Positions 48,568 to 57,805 of a stretch of 64,000 nucleotides of DNA are shown one piece after another. Each line of letters begins with the position of its first letter. The stretch's first letter is position 1. The translations under genes and the position numbers were made by a program. The notes beneath the pieces were generated by a model. That model ran no database searches and was not told the DNA's origin. It saw nothing but the letters and a program-made list of their open reading frames with translations. This stretch comes from Rhodococcus opacus B4. GTDB lineage: Bacteria; Actinomycetota; Actinomycetes; Mycobacteriales; Mycobacteriaceae. Location: assembly GCF_000010805.1 (NCBI RefSeq), contig NC_012522.1, positions 6,572,001-6,636,000 on the forward strand, read 5' to 3'.

Positions 48568-49761
48568 GTGTCCATCGTGTCCGAACCCACCACACCGCAG
48601 AAGGTCGAGCTGACCGACGAGGAAATCTTCGCCGGCCACATCGGGGGGAAGCTCTCGGTAGAGACCACCGCCGCCCTCGATTCGCAGCGCGCCCTGTCCA
48701 TCGCTTACACGCCCGGTGTCGCGCAGGTCTCCCGCGCGATCCACGCCGACGAGACCCTCGCCGACCGCTACACCTGGACCAGCCGCCTCGTGGTCGTCGT
48801 CTCCGACGGCTCCGCGGTCCTCGGCCTCGGCGACATCGGCCCCCGCGCCTCCCTTCCGGTGATGGAGGGCAAGTCCGCGCTGTTCAAGAACTTCGCGGGC
48901 CTGAACTCGATCCCCCTGGTCCTCGACACCAAGGACCCCGACGAGATCGTCGAGACCCTGATCCGGCTGCGCCCGAGCTTCGGCGCCGTCAATTTGGAGG
49001 ACATCTCCGCCCCCCGCTGCTTCGAGATCGAACAGCGCGTCATCGAAGCGTTGGACTGCCCGGTCATGCACGACGACCAGCACGGCACCGCCATCGTCGT
49101 CCTCGCCGCATTGAAGGGTGCGGTCAAGGTCCAGGACCGCGACCTGTCCACCCTGCGGGTGGTCATCTCCGGTGCCGGCGCCGCCGGCGTGGCCTGCGCG
49201 AACATCCTGCTCGCCGCCGGCATCGCGGACGTGACCGTCCTGGACTCGAAGGGCATCGTCTCCGCCGACCGCCAGGACCTGAACGCGGTCAAGGTCGACC
49301 TGGCCGCCCGCACCAACCCCGCCGGCCGCCGCGGCGGCATCGTCGAAGCATTGGACGGTGCGGACGTGTTCCTCGGGGTGTCCGCCGGCACCGTCCCGGA
49401 GGAGCTCATCGCGACGATGGCAGAGAACTCGGTGGTGTTCGCGTTGTCGAACCCGGACCCGGAGATCCACCCGGACGTCGCCCGCAAGCACGCGGCGATC
49501 GTCGCCACCGGACGCAGCGATTTCCCGAACCAGATCAACAATGTGCTCGCCTTCCCCGGTGTGTTCAAGGGCGCCCTGGACGCCGGTGCCCGCCGGATCA
49601 CCGAAGGCATGAAACTTGCCGCCGCCGAGGCAATCCTCTCGGTCGTCGGTGACGAGCTGGCTGTAGACAAGATCGTTCCCAGCCCGCTCGATCCTCGCGT
49701 CGCCCCCGCTGTCGCGGAGGCAGTCGCCGCCGCTGCTCGTGCAGAAGGCGTCACCGGCTAG
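48568..49761 (+). CDS. NAD(P)-dependent malic enzyme (small bacterial type)
   Basis: Oxidatively decarboxylates malate to pyruvate, supplying NAD(P)H and linking the TCA cycle to pyruvate. The 397 residues have SIAYTPGVAQVSRAI with the catalytic Tyr, the GSAVLGLGDIGPRASLPVMEGKSALFK nucleotide/catalytic Lys region (read as two motifs), HDDQHGTAIVVLAAL (metal Asp) and the Rossmann segment VVISGAGAAGVACANILL. The preferred cofactor is not evident. GTG 48568 is chosen because CAGGAG lies seven bases upstream; the in-frame extension to 48301 runs through the terminator hairpin and palindrome. A structured leader suggests tight control. Confidence 0.93.
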   Translation: MSIVSEPTTPQKVELTDEEIFAGHIGGKLSVETTAALDSQRALSIAYTPGVAQVSRAIHADETLADRYTWTSRLVVVVSDGSAVLGLGDIGPRASLPVMEGKSALFKNFAGLNSIPLVLDTKDPDEIVETLIRLRPSFGAVNLEDISAPRCFEIEQRVIEALDCPVMHDDQHGTAIVVLAALKGAVKVQDRDLSTLRVVISGAGAAGVACANILLAAGIADVTVLDSKGIVSADRQDLNAVKVDLAARTNPAGRRGGIVEALDGADVFLGVSAGTVPEELIATMAENSVVFALSNPDPEIHPDVARKHAAIVATGRSDFPNQINNVLAFPGVFKGALDAGARRITEGMKLAAAEAILSVVGDELAVDKIVPSPLDPRVAPAVAEAVAAAARAEGVTG

Positions 49762-49772
49762 CGAGAATCCGT

Positions 49773-49823
49773 CGAACACCCCGGACCGGAGCCCGCACCA
49801 AGGTTCCGCGGACGGGGTGTTCG
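49773..49823. terminator. Bidirectional terminator-like inverted repeat
   Basis: Eleven-bp perfect arms CGAACACCCCG (49773-49783) and CGGGGTGTTCG (49813-49823) enclose 29 bases, between the convergent malic enzyme and osmoprotectant permease genes. No T run, so Rho-dependent or structural termination is possible. Confidence 0.5.
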
Positions 49824-49855
49824 CCGTTCACGGAGTGTTCGAAAAGTGTTCGCCC

Positions 49856-50557
49856 TCAGGCTCGGCCGGTGATCTGCTCGACGCTCGGCTTCCGCCGCAG
49901 CCGGCCCGTCCCCGGAACCGACGCCCACACCGCCAGCGCGAGCAACCCGTCCACGACGAGAGCCAGAATCGTCACCAGCAGCGCGCCGACGAGCACCCGG
50001 TCGTATTGGCGCAGGGCCAGTCCGTCGAAGATGTAGCGGCCCAGGCCACCGAGGTTGACGTACGCGGCGACCGTTGCGGTCGCGATGATCTGCAGGGTGG
50101 CGTTACGCAGCCCGCCGAGCATGAGCGGCAGCGCATTCGGGGTCTCGACCCGCGTGAGGACCTGCCATTCGGTCATCCCCATCGCGCGGGCGGCGTCCAC
50201 GACCGTCCGGTCGACGTTTGCGACACCCGCGTAGGTGCCCGCGAGGACCGGCGGGATCCCGAGAATCACCAGCGCCAGGATCGGGGGGATCAGACCCAGC
50301 CCGAGCAGGAGCACCAGGAATGTCAGCAAGCCCAGCGTCGGCAGCGATCGCAGCGCGTTGACGAGACCGACCACGACCACGTCACCCTTGCGCAGATGTC
50401 CGATGATCAGACCGATCGGCACCGCCACCACCGCAGACAGTGCGACCGCCAGAAAGCTGTACCAGAGGTGTTCGAGGATGCGCGCGCCGATCCCGGTGCT
50501 GCCCGACCAGTTACCCGGGTCGGCGATGTACTCCCAGGCGCCGCCGAAAATGTTCAC
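49856..50557 (-). CDS. Osmoprotectant ABC transporter permease (OpuCD/ProW type, second)
   Basis: A 233-residue permease with about five membrane helices and the coupling loop VVDAARAMGMTEWQVLTRVETPNALP typical of glycine-betaine/choline/proline importers (read as the A-R-A-M-G-M core). GTG 50557 is chosen because GGAGGAGG lies five bases upstream and it overlaps the previous stop by four bases; a longer start at 50635 lacks a site. It closes the operon ABC-permease-permease on the minus strand. Confidence 0.88.
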   Translation of the reverse strand: MNIFGGAWEYIADPGNWSGSTGIGARILEHLWYSFLAVALSAVVAVPIGLIIGHLRKGDVVVVGLVNALRSLPTLGLLTFLVLLLGLGLIPPILALVILGIPPVLAGTYAGVANVDRTVVDAARAMGMTEWQVLTRVETPNALPLMLGGLRNATLQIIATATVAAYVNLGGLGRYIFDGLALRQYDRVLVGALLVTILALVVDGLLALAVWASVPGTGRLRRKPSVEQITGRA

Positions 50558-51303
50558 GAATCCTCCTCCGGCGACGGGGCCGTCGACTGTCCTGCGACCA
50601 GCGGTGCGCGCCGGACCTTCTGTTGCCGGGTCCACGGTGTCAGTGCCCGTCCGACGAGGAACAGGAGAAGGTCGAACGCGAGGGCCAGTACGACGATCGA
50701 GATGATCCCCGCCAGGATCTGGTCGGGGTAGTCGCGCTGGTAGCCCTGGGTGAACAGGGTGCCGAGGCCCCCGATCCCGATCAGCGACCCCACCGACACC
50801 AGCGAGATGTTGGTCACCGCCACCACTCGGACGTTCGCGACGAGAACGGGCAGTGCGAGCGGCAATTCGACGGTCAGGGCCCGGCGAAGGCGCGTGAACC
50901 CCATCGCCGTGGCGGAGTCGACGACGTCCGCGGGAACGGAGTCGAGAGCCTCGGGAACCGCGCGGACGAGCAGGGCGGTGGAGTAGATCGTCAGCGCGAT
51001 CACCACATTGAGCGGGTCCAGGATCTGCAATCCGACGACGGAGGGGATCGTCACGAACAGTGCCAGCGACGGGATCGTGAACGCGATGCCCGCCACGATC
51101 AGTGTGAGCTTGCGCAGCCAGGAGGCACCCCGGATCGCCGTCCCCACCGGGACCGCGATGAGCAACCCGATCAGCAGCGGAACCAGCGCGAGATAGAGAT
51201 GGGTCTTCGTCAGGTCGACGACGACCGAGAAGTTGTCGATGAGCCAGCGCACGCGATCACGAACCGTCCGGTGTCGCCGGCTGGGCAGTGAAGTAGTGCT
51301 CAC
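50554..51303 (-). CDS. Osmoprotectant ABC transporter permease (OpuCB type, first)
   Basis: A 249-residue membrane permease with about six helices and the conserved loop DVVDSATAMGFTRLRRALTVELPLALP, which contacts the ATPase. It pairs with the following permease in the heterodimeric channel of OpuC/OsmU-type systems. The GTG 51303 start overlaps the ATPase gene by 47 bases; a GTG at 51252, five bases after the ATPase stop, is an alternative giving 232 residues. Ribosome sites are weak at both. Confidence 0.86.
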   Translation of the reverse strand: MSTTSLPSRRHRTVRDRVRWLIDNFSVVVDLTKTHLYLALVPLLIGLLIAVPVGTAIRGASWLRKLTLIVAGIAFTIPSLALFVTIPSVVGLQILDPLNVVIALTIYSTALLVRAVPEALDSVPADVVDSATAMGFTRLRRALTVELPLALPVLVANVRVVAVTNISLVSVGSLIGIGGLGTLFTQGYQRDYPDQILAGIISIVVLALAFDLLLFLVGRALTPWTRQQKVRRAPLVAGQSTAPSPEEDS

Positions 51304-52414
51304 CCCTCGCGCGATCTTCGGCCGCCCGCTGCTCGGCCAGCTTGGCGATCACTTCGGAGCCGAGGATGCCGCCCGAGACCGCGCCGTCCGCGTCGACGGC
51401 CACCCCGATGCCTGACGGAGAGGAGATCGCCGCGTCCAGTGCCTGCCGCAGGTCGGCGCCGGGGGTGAAGAGTGATCCGCCCGCCGCGGTGCATTCGGAG
51501 ACGGGCCGACCGGCCCGAGCCCCCTCGACGCCGGTGACGTCGATCCATCCGCGGGGCCGGCCCGAATCGGTGACCACCAGCACCCATTCGCCCTGTTCGA
51601 GGCGCAGCCCGGGCAACTCCTGCACGGTCGCGGTCCGGATCGGGTGCAGCGGAACCTCGTCTGCGGTCCGGAACGACAGCCCCCGGTACCCGCGGTCGCG
51701 ACCCACGAACGAGGCCACGAAATCGGTGGCCGGAGCGGACAGCACCGTGTCGGGTGCGTCGTACTGCTGCAACCGGCCGCCCGGCCCGAACACCGCCACC
51801 CGGTCACCGAGTTTGACGGCCTCGTCGATGTCGTGGGTGACGAAGACGATCGTCTTGCGCATCTCGGCCTGCAGCCGTTGCATCTCGGCCTGCAGATCCT
51901 CGCGGACAACGGGATCGACGGCACTGAACGGTTCGTCCATCAGCAGGATCGGCGGATCGGCGGCCAGCGCGCGGGCGACTCCCACGCGCTGTTGCTGCCC
52001 GCCGGAGAGCTGACCGGGATAGCGGGCGGCCAGCGCCGGGTCGAGCCCGACACGTTCGAGCACCGCCAGCGCGGCCTTGCGGGCGTTGCGCCGTGAGTCG
52101 CCGCGCAGCACCGGCACGGTCGCGACGTTGTCGACCACCGTGCGGTGCGGCAACAGTCCCGCGCTCTGGATGACGTAGCCGATGCCGAGGCGGAGCTTCA
52201 CCGCGTCGGTCCTGGCGATGTCGCGGCCGTCGACCGTGATCGTTCCCTCGGTCGGGGTGATCATCCGGTTGATCATCCTCATCGACGTGGTCTTACCGCA
52301 GCCGGACGGCCCCACGAAGACCGTGAACGATTCGGCTTCGATCTGCAGGTCGAGGCCGTCCACCGCCGTCGTGCCGTCCGGGTACTGCTTGGTGATTCCC
52401 GAGAATGTGATCAC
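51257..52414 (-). CDS. Osmoprotectant ABC transporter ATP-binding protein with C-terminal CBS region
   Basis: A 385-residue ATPase of the ProV/OpuCA type. Walker A is GPSGCGKTT (35-43), signature LSGGQQQRVGVARAL, Walker B ILLMDEPFSAVD and the H-loop FVTHDIDEAVKL. After about residue 245 a degenerate CBS pair follows (GWIDVTGVEGARAG; GVAVDADGAVSGGILGSEVIAKL), which in OpuA senses ionic strength. GTG 52414 lies 10 bases after the binding-protein stop, so the gene order is binding protein, ATPase, two permeases. Confidence 0.92.
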   Translation of the reverse strand: MITFSGITKQYPDGTTAVDGLDLQIEAESFTVFVGPSGCGKTTSMRMINRMITPTEGTITVDGRDIARTDAVKLRLGIGYVIQSAGLLPHRTVVDNVATVPVLRGDSRRNARKAALAVLERVGLDPALAARYPGQLSGGQQQRVGVARALAADPPILLMDEPFSAVDPVVREDLQAEMQRLQAEMRKTIVFVTHDIDEAVKLGDRVAVFGPGGRLQQYDAPDTVLSAPATDFVASFVGRDRGYRGLSFRTADEVPLHPIRTATVQELPGLRLEQGEWVLVVTDSGRPRGWIDVTGVEGARAGRPVSECTAAGGSLFTPGADLRQALDAAISSPSGIGVAVDADGAVSGGILGSEVIAKLAEQRAAEDRARGEHYFTAQPATPDGS

Positions 52415-52424
52415 GGCAGGCTCC

Positions 52425-53399
52425 TCACGAGACCGGCTTGTCGAGCCCCTGGTCCGTCACCCACTGCTTCGCGGCCGCCGCCGGCTCGGTCTTCGCATCC
52501 CCTGAGACGGAATTGTTGAGCGCGACAAGCTCTTCGGTGGTCAGCTTCGCGGACAGAGCGTCGAGGGCGCGGGTCAGCTTGTCGGAGGACTTGGTGGTGC
52601 GCAACACCGGGACGACGTTCTGCGCCGCGAAGTTGTTCTGTGGGTCGGCGAGCACCACGAAACCGTTCTGTGCAATCGCGGGCGACGTGGTGAAGATGTC
52701 GGCGGCCGTGATCTGTCCCGACGCGAGAGCGTCCACCGTGGCCGGACCGCCGCCGTCGGCGATCGGGACGAAGTTGTCGGGCGTGATGTCGAGGCCGTAC
52801 TTGGCCTTCAGCCCGGGCAGGCCACCGGGACGTTCCTGGAATTCGGCCGGTGCGCCGAACTTCACCTCGTTCGAGTGTGCCGCCAGATCCGCGATGGAGG
52901 TGAGGTTCCAGCGCTCCGCGGTCTCCTTCGTGACGACGACGGCGTCCTTGTCCTCCGCGGGGGCCGGGGTGGTGATCGTCAATTCCGAGCCCAGCGCGGC
53001 AGGCAGCGCCGCGTCCACGTCGGCGGCGCTGGTGGCGGTCGAATCCGGGTCGAGATACTGCAGGAGGTTGCCCGTGTAATCGGGGATGACGTCGATCGAC
53101 CCGTCCTTCAGTGCGGGAATGTAGGCCTCTCGGGAGCCGATGTTGAACTTCGTCGTCACGTCGAACCCGTTGGCGCGGAGCACCTCGGTGTAGATGTTCG
53201 CGACCGTCTCCGATTCGGGGAAGTTCGCCGATCCCACGATGATCGCATTCGGGTCGTCACCGGAGCCCTCGCCGCCGCCGGACAGGGGGTCGGATCCGCC
53301 GCCGCCGCACGCCGCGAGCGAGACGACGGCGACCGTCGCGAGAGCGATACTGCCCACGGAGCGGCGGGTGAAGCCCGACAGAATTCTCGAGGTGCGCAT
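52425..53399 (-). CDS. Glycine-betaine/choline-type substrate-binding lipoprotein (OpuCC/ProX-like)
   Basis: A 324-residue lipoprotein with lipobox VSLAAC (Cys31) after a basic signal sequence. The mature domain carries the family motifs VGSANFPESETVANIYTEVLRANGF (as the N-F-P-E-S core), SIDVIPDYTGNLLQYLDPDST and FPAQN-like FAAQNVVPVLRT near the C terminus, where aromatic residues cage the quaternary ammonium group. ATG 53399 starts the signal peptide. It is the first gene of the minus-strand operon and is divergent from a second, different binding protein. Confidence 0.9.
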   Translation of the reverse strand: MRTSRILSGFTRRSVGSIALATVAVVSLAACGGGGSDPLSGGGEGSGDDPNAIIVGSANFPESETVANIYTEVLRANGFDVTTKFNIGSREAYIPALKDGSIDVIPDYTGNLLQYLDPDSTATSAADVDAALPAALGSELTITTPAPAEDKDAVVVTKETAERWNLTSIADLAAHSNEVKFGAPAEFQERPGGLPGLKAKYGLDITPDNFVPIADGGGPATVDALASGQITAADIFTTSPAIAQNGFVVLADPQNNFAAQNVVPVLRTTKSSDKLTRALDALSAKLTTEELVALNNSVSGDAKTEPAAAAKQWVTDQGLDKPVS

Positions 53400-53542
53400 G
53401 AGCGTCCTTCCCGTTGTCACCGGCGCCGGACCTGCCGACGGAAACCGGTGGACGCGTGTCCGCGCCATCGGTTGGCCAGTGTAACGATAGGGGCGGACAG
53501 AGCACGGTTTTCGACCAGCTCGAGGCAAACGAAAGGCGCGAC

Positions 53543-54490
53543 GTGGCACATACACGCACAGACGAATCGGCCCGCCGCGGGCATCGCCCGGCGGCGGGGT
53601 TCCGCGCACTCACCGCCGTGGCCGCGTTGCTTCTCGCCGCGGGACTGGCGTCGGGATGCGCACGTGGCGACACCACCCTCGACGGTTCCGCGGGGCAGGG
53701 GCCCGGCGAGATCGTGGTGGGTGCCGGCGACGGCGCGGAGAGCCGCGTCCTCGCCGAAATCTATGCGGGCGCCCTGCGTTCGACGGGCGCGCCGGTCACC
53801 ACCGACGAAGGCCTCGGCGACCGGACCGCCTATCTCGGGCAACTCGATGCCGGAACCGTCACGCTGGTGCCGGAGTTCACGGGCCGGCTGCTGCGCTATT
53901 ACGACCCCGAGTCGACGGAAACCGAACAGGACGACGTGTTCGAGGCGTTGAGCAAAGCTCTGCCGCAGGGGCTTTCGATCTCCGACTTCGCCGCCGCCGA
54001 GGACAGGTCGGCGCTCGCGGTGACCCCGCAGGCCTCCGAACGGCTCGGTCTCACCACGCTGGACGACCTCGTTCCCTCGTGCGGAAGGAGCACCGCCGTC
54101 CTCGCCCCGTCCTTCGACGCCGACACTCTCGCCGGCCTTCCCGGCTGCACGTTCGCACAGACGAGGCGGGTGGCCGACGACGCCGCCGCGGTCGGTGAAC
54201 TCGCCGTCCCCGCACCGGCGGACGGAGCCGTGGTGGCCGGGGTGACCACGGCGTCGCCCGACGTCGCCGACGCGGATCTGATGCTGCTGTCCGACGACGA
54301 ACACGTGTTCCCCGCCCAGAACGTGGTGCCGCTGTTCCGGATCGGGACACTGAGTGAGGCCCAGCTGAAGGCCCTGAACGTCGTGGCGGGTGAACTGACG
54401 ACCGCGGACCTGGCCGACATGATCGGCCAGGTCCGCGGTGGCGCCGATTCAGCCGACGTGGCGCGGGTGTGGCTGGACGCCCATCTGTGA
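53543..54490 (+). CDS. Second OsmX/OpuCC-type substrate-binding lipoprotein
   Basis: A 315-residue lipoprotein related to the neighbouring ProX-like protein but clearly diverged. It has a signal sequence ending LASGC (Cys39), VVGAGDGAESRVLAEIYAGALRSTGA, TVTLVPEFTGRLLRYYDPEST and VFPAQNVVPLFRIGTLSE. It has no permease or ATPase of its own nearby, so it may feed the adjacent ABC system with another substrate or act as a sensor. GTG 53543 has GAAAGG upstream. Its 3' end overlaps the convergent esterase by 42 bases. Confidence 0.83.
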   Translation: MAHTRTDESARRGHRPAAGFRALTAVAALLLAAGLASGCARGDTTLDGSAGQGPGEIVVGAGDGAESRVLAEIYAGALRSTGAPVTTDEGLGDRTAYLGQLDAGTVTLVPEFTGRLLRYYDPESTETEQDDVFEALSKALPQGLSISDFAAAEDRSALAVTPQASERLGLTTLDDLVPSCGRSTAVLAPSFDADTLAGLPGCTFAQTRRVADDAAAVGELAVPAPADGAVVAGVTTASPDVADADLMLLSDDEHVFPAQNVVPLFRIGTLSEAQLKALNVVAGELTTADLADMIGQVRGGADSADVARVWLDAHL

Positions 54491-55369
54491 ACCCAGGAAG
54501 GCCCCGAGTTCCGCGACCGCGTCGGCGGCCTCGCGGACCAGGGACGCCTGCAGGTGGGCGACGTGCCACAGCCGGGCGTACTCGGTGAGCGTGACGTCCA
54601 CCTTCGACTCGTTCAGCTTGTCGACGAATTCCAGGATCTGCGGGTAGAGCACCTCGTCCACCCCGACGTGGATCAACGTCGGCGGCAGTCCCGCCAGATT
54701 CCCCTGCAACGGTGCGTAACCCGGATCCCGTGCGTCTCCGTTACCCAGGTACTTCTCGGCGGCGTCGAACGACCACGCGGTGTTGACGACGAGATCCCGG
54801 TCCCGGGTCGTGTCGCGCCTGCCGGGGTCGACCCACGGGGAGATCAGCGCCAACGCCGCGGGAGTCACGCCGTGCCGGTCGATCAGGCGTCGTGCGGTGG
54901 CGACGGTCAGGCCGCCACCCGCCGAATCGCCCGCGATGGCGAGTTGCTCTGTCTCGTAACCGTGTTCGGTGTTCAGTTCCATGTACGCGGCGACCGCGTC
55001 CTCGAGCCCGGCCGGGAACGGATGTTCCGGGGCCAGCCGGTAGTCGAGGGTGTAGACGACGCTGCCCGATTCCCGGGCGATGTGAGCGGCCAGCGAGCGG
55101 TGGGTGGCGAGCGAACCGATCGTGTACGCCCCACCGTGCAGGTAGAGGACCGCGGTCCGGCGTTCGGTGGCTCCCACCGTGATCCGCTCCGCGCGGCGTC
55201 CGGCCAGGAAAGTCGGGCGGACGACGGCACCGGCGGACACCTGCTGCAATGGAGCGCCCACGTCGAGGAGGGTCCGCTGTACCGAGTACGGAAGCCGTGC
55301 GTTGAGGCTGAGCCGGTAGAACGGCCGGAGCGCCGTCGCGACGACCGGCAGCGGCAGGTGGAAGCTCAT
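54449..55369 (-). CDS. Alpha/beta-hydrolase esterase (hormone-sensitive-lipase family)
   Basis: A 306-residue serine esterase. The oxyanion-hole motif is HGGA (78-81), the nucleophile elbow GDSAG (147-151, Ser149), and Asp/His near VDEVLYPQ and LWHVAHLQ complete the triad. It is likely to hydrolyse esters of medium acids. It is the last gene of an operon BVMO-SDR-esterase, seven bases after the SDR stop; a BVMO converts ketones to esters or lactones, which an esterase would then open, so the operon makes chemical sense. Confidence 0.88.
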   Translation of the reverse strand: MSFHLPLPVVATALRPFYRLSLNARLPYSVQRTLLDVGAPLQQVSAGAVVRPTFLAGRRAERITVGATERRTAVLYLHGGAYTIGSLATHRSLAAHIARESGSVVYTLDYRLAPEHPFPAGLEDAVAAYMELNTEHGYETEQLAIAGDSAGGGLTVATARRLIDRHGVTPAALALISPWVDPGRRDTTRDRDLVVNTAWSFDAAEKYLGNGDARDPGYAPLQGNLAGLPPTLIHVGVDEVLYPQILEFVDKLNESKVDVTLTEYARLWHVAHLQASLVREAADAVAELGAFLGSQMGVQPHPRHVG

Positions 55370-55376
55370 CGGGACC

Positions 55377-56207
55377 TCAGTTCGACTTGGGGAGGACGCG
55401 TCCGGCGACGAGGGCGACCACCCGCTGGTAGCTCGGCCCGACGAGCCGCACCCAGGCGTCGAGGAACTTGGCGTCGGCGCCGATCAGGACGCGCGCCTTG
55501 CCCTTGCGGACACCGGTCACGATGGTCTCGGCCGCCGCCTCCGGGGTGGTGCGTGCCAGCTTCTGGTCGAAGAACTTCGCGAACGTGTCGAGGTCCTCGC
55601 CCGGTCCCGCGGTGGCGTTGCGGGCGATGGCCGTCTTGATGCCGCCTGGGTGCACGCACGTCACCTTCACGGGATGCTTGGCGATCAGCATCTCCTGGCG
55701 CAGCGACTCGGTGAAACCGCGCACCGCGAACTTCGCCGAGTTGTACGCGCTCTGCCCGGGCATGGACAGCAGGCCGAACAGGCTCGAGACGTTCACGACG
55801 TGGCCGTCGCCCGACGCGATGAGATGCGGCAGGAACGCCTTGGTGCCGTTGACGACTCCCCAGAAGTCCACATCCATGATCTTCTCGATGTCCTTGAACT
55901 CGGACTTCTCGAACTCGCCGTGGTAGGCGATGCCGGCATTGTTGTAGACCTGATTGATCTTGCCGAAGTGGGCCCGCACCTCGTCGGCGTACGCGAGCAC
56001 CGCCTCGCGCTGGGTGACGTCCAGGTGGTCGGACTTGACCTCGGCGCCCAGCGCCTCCGCCTGGCGTGCGGTCTCGGCGAGTCCGACCGTGTCCATGTCC
56101 GAGATCGCCAGCTTCGCACCGCGGCGCGCCAGGTCGAGGGCGAGCGCCCTGCCGATGCCGGAGCCGGCCCCGGTGATCACGACTACCTTGCCTGCGAACT
56201 CGCTCAC
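55377..56207 (-). CDS. Short-chain dehydrogenase/reductase
   Basis: A 276-residue classical SDR with the cofactor motif TGAGSGIG (12-19), NNAG (89-92) and catalytic Tyr155 and Lys159 in SAYNSAKFA, with Ser141/142 preceding. It would oxidise or reduce an alcohol/ketone with NAD(P). GTG 56207 overlaps the BVMO stop by four bases; the frame upstream is antisense-like noise within the BVMO gene. In the operon it may supply the ketone from an alcohol for the BVMO. Confidence 0.9.
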   Translation of the reverse strand: MSEFAGKVVVITGAGSGIGRALALDLARRGAKLAISDMDTVGLAETARQAEALGAEVKSDHLDVTQREAVLAYADEVRAHFGKINQVYNNAGIAYHGEFEKSEFKDIEKIMDVDFWGVVNGTKAFLPHLIASGDGHVVNVSSLFGLLSMPGQSAYNSAKFAVRGFTESLRQEMLIAKHPVKVTCVHPGGIKTAIARNATAGPGEDLDTFAKFFDQKLARTTPEAAAETIVTGVRKGKARVLIGADAKFLDAWVRLVGPSYQRVVALVAGRVLPKSN

Positions 56208-57805
56208 TGTGCTGTCACCTTGTCGTCGTCGAGGTCGATCTGCGCCGGGATGGCGGCGGATCCGGGGGTCTTGCCGTTCACGTGCACGGGCGCAGGCAGA
56301 TCGGCGGTGGCCACGCTGTCGTACGCGGTGAGATCGAAGCGCCTGGTCTCGTTCCGGAACTGGAACGTGAAGCCCGGCCACAGGGTGGTGTTGTTCCCGT
56401 GCTTGTCGAGGTACCAGCTCGCGCACCCGCCGTTGTTCCAGACGCTGTGCGACAGCTTCTCCTGGAGATCGGCGTTGTACCGGTCCTGGGCGTCCTGACG
56501 GACCTCGATCTTGCCGATGCCGTACTTGTCGATCGTCTGCAGAGCGTCGACGAGATAGTTGAGCTGCGACTCGATCATGAAGACCATCGAGGTGTGGCCC
56601 AGGCCGGTGTTCGGGCCGACCAGGAAGAACATGTTGGGGAAGTTCGCGATCGCGGCGCCCTTGTAGCCCTGCTGGCCGCCCTCGTCGAAGACCGCCGCCA
56701 GCGAGCGGCCGTCCTTGCCGAAGATGCCCTCGAACGTGGGGGAGTCGGTGACGTGGAAACCGGTGGCGACGACGATGGCGTCGACCTCGCGGACGGTGCC
56801 GTCTTTCGAGACCACCGAGTTCGCCGTGACCTCGGCGATGCCGTCGGTCACCAGGTCGACGTTGTCCTGCGCGAGGGTGGGGTAGTAGTTGTTCGAGATG
56901 AGCATGCGCTTGCAGCCGATCTGGAAGTTCGGCGTCACCTTCTTGCGCAGATTCTTGTCCTTGATCTGACGGCGCAGGTGGCGTTCGGCCGCGAACTGCA
57001 GCGGCTTCATGAAGACGGGGGCCTTCGCGAGTCCGACGACCTGGCTCTCGCGCATCCAGTAGATGCCGGAACGACACAGCTTCTGGAAGCCGGGGAGGTA
57101 CTTGAACGCGGCGTGCTCGAGCGTCGTGTACTCGCGGTCCGCCCGGGGGAGGATCCACGGAGCCGTGCGCTGGTACACGTCGAGGTGCGACACCTTCTTG
57201 CCGATGGCGGGCACGATCTGGATGGCCGAGGCGCCGGTGCCGATGACGGCGACGCGCTTGCCCGTCAGGTCGGCGTCGTGGTTCCAGCGGGCGGAGTGGA
57301 AGATCTCGCCCTCGAAGCCTTCGATGCCCGTGATGTCGGGGAGCGAGGGCTCGCACAGTGCGCCGACCGCGGAGACGACCACCTTCGCGACGAAGTCCCC
57401 CTTGGTGGTGCTGACCTCCCAGCGAGTGGTCGACTCGTTCCAGTGGGCGGACTGTACGTCACAGCCGAAGAGGTGCTTGTCGCGCACCTTGTACTTGTCC
57501 GCCACCGACTGGATGTACTTCTGGATCTCGGGCTGCGTCGAGAACGACCGGGTCCACTCCGGGTTCAGCGCGAACGAGTAGGAGTACAGATGTGAGGGAA
57601 CATCGCACGCCGCGCCCGGGTACGTGTTGTCTCGCCAGGTACCACCGACCTCGTTGCCGCGTTCGAGCACGAGAAAGTCGGTCTTGCCTGCCTGGGTCAG
57701 CTTGATCGCCGCGCCGAGGCCGGCGAACCCGCTGCCGATGATCAGTGTGTCGACGTGGCGGACACCTGCGGTGGGGGCGGAAGTATCTGTGACGGGGAGA
57801 CTCAT
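56204..57805 (-). CDS. Baeyer-Villiger-type flavin monooxygenase
   Basis: A 533-residue class B flavoprotein monooxygenase that inserts oxygen next to a ketone carbonyl using FAD and NADPH. Both Rossmann motifs (GSGFAG at 24-29; GTGASA at 189-194) flank the Baeyer-Villiger fingerprint F-x-G-x3-H-x3-W (Phe164, Gly166, His170, Trp174), which is intact. TATGGT seven bases before ATG 57805 gives a leaderless start; an upstream ATG at 57817 would overlap that box. It leads the BVMO-SDR-esterase operon and faces the TetR gene across a triple operator. Confidence 0.92.
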   Translation of the reverse strand: MSLPVTDTSAPTAGVRHVDTLIIGSGFAGLGAAIKLTQAGKTDFLVLERGNEVGGTWRDNTYPGAACDVPSHLYSYSFALNPEWTRSFSTQPEIQKYIQSVADKYKVRDKHLFGCDVQSAHWNESTTRWEVSTTKGDFVAKVVVSAVGALCEPSLPDITGIEGFEGEIFHSARWNHDADLTGKRVAVIGTGASAIQIVPAIGKKVSHLDVYQRTAPWILPRADREYTTLEHAAFKYLPGFQKLCRSGIYWMRESQVVGLAKAPVFMKPLQFAAERHLRRQIKDKNLRKKVTPNFQIGCKRMLISNNYYPTLAQDNVDLVTDGIAEVTANSVVSKDGTVREVDAIVVATGFHVTDSPTFEGIFGKDGRSLAAVFDEGGQQGYKGAAIANFPNMFFLVGPNTGLGHTSMVFMIESQLNYLVDALQTIDKYGIGKIEVRQDAQDRYNADLQEKLSHSVWNNGGCASWYLDKHGNNTTLWPGFTFQFRNETRRFDLTAYDSVATADLPAPVHVNGKTPGSAAIPAQIDLDDDKVTAQ

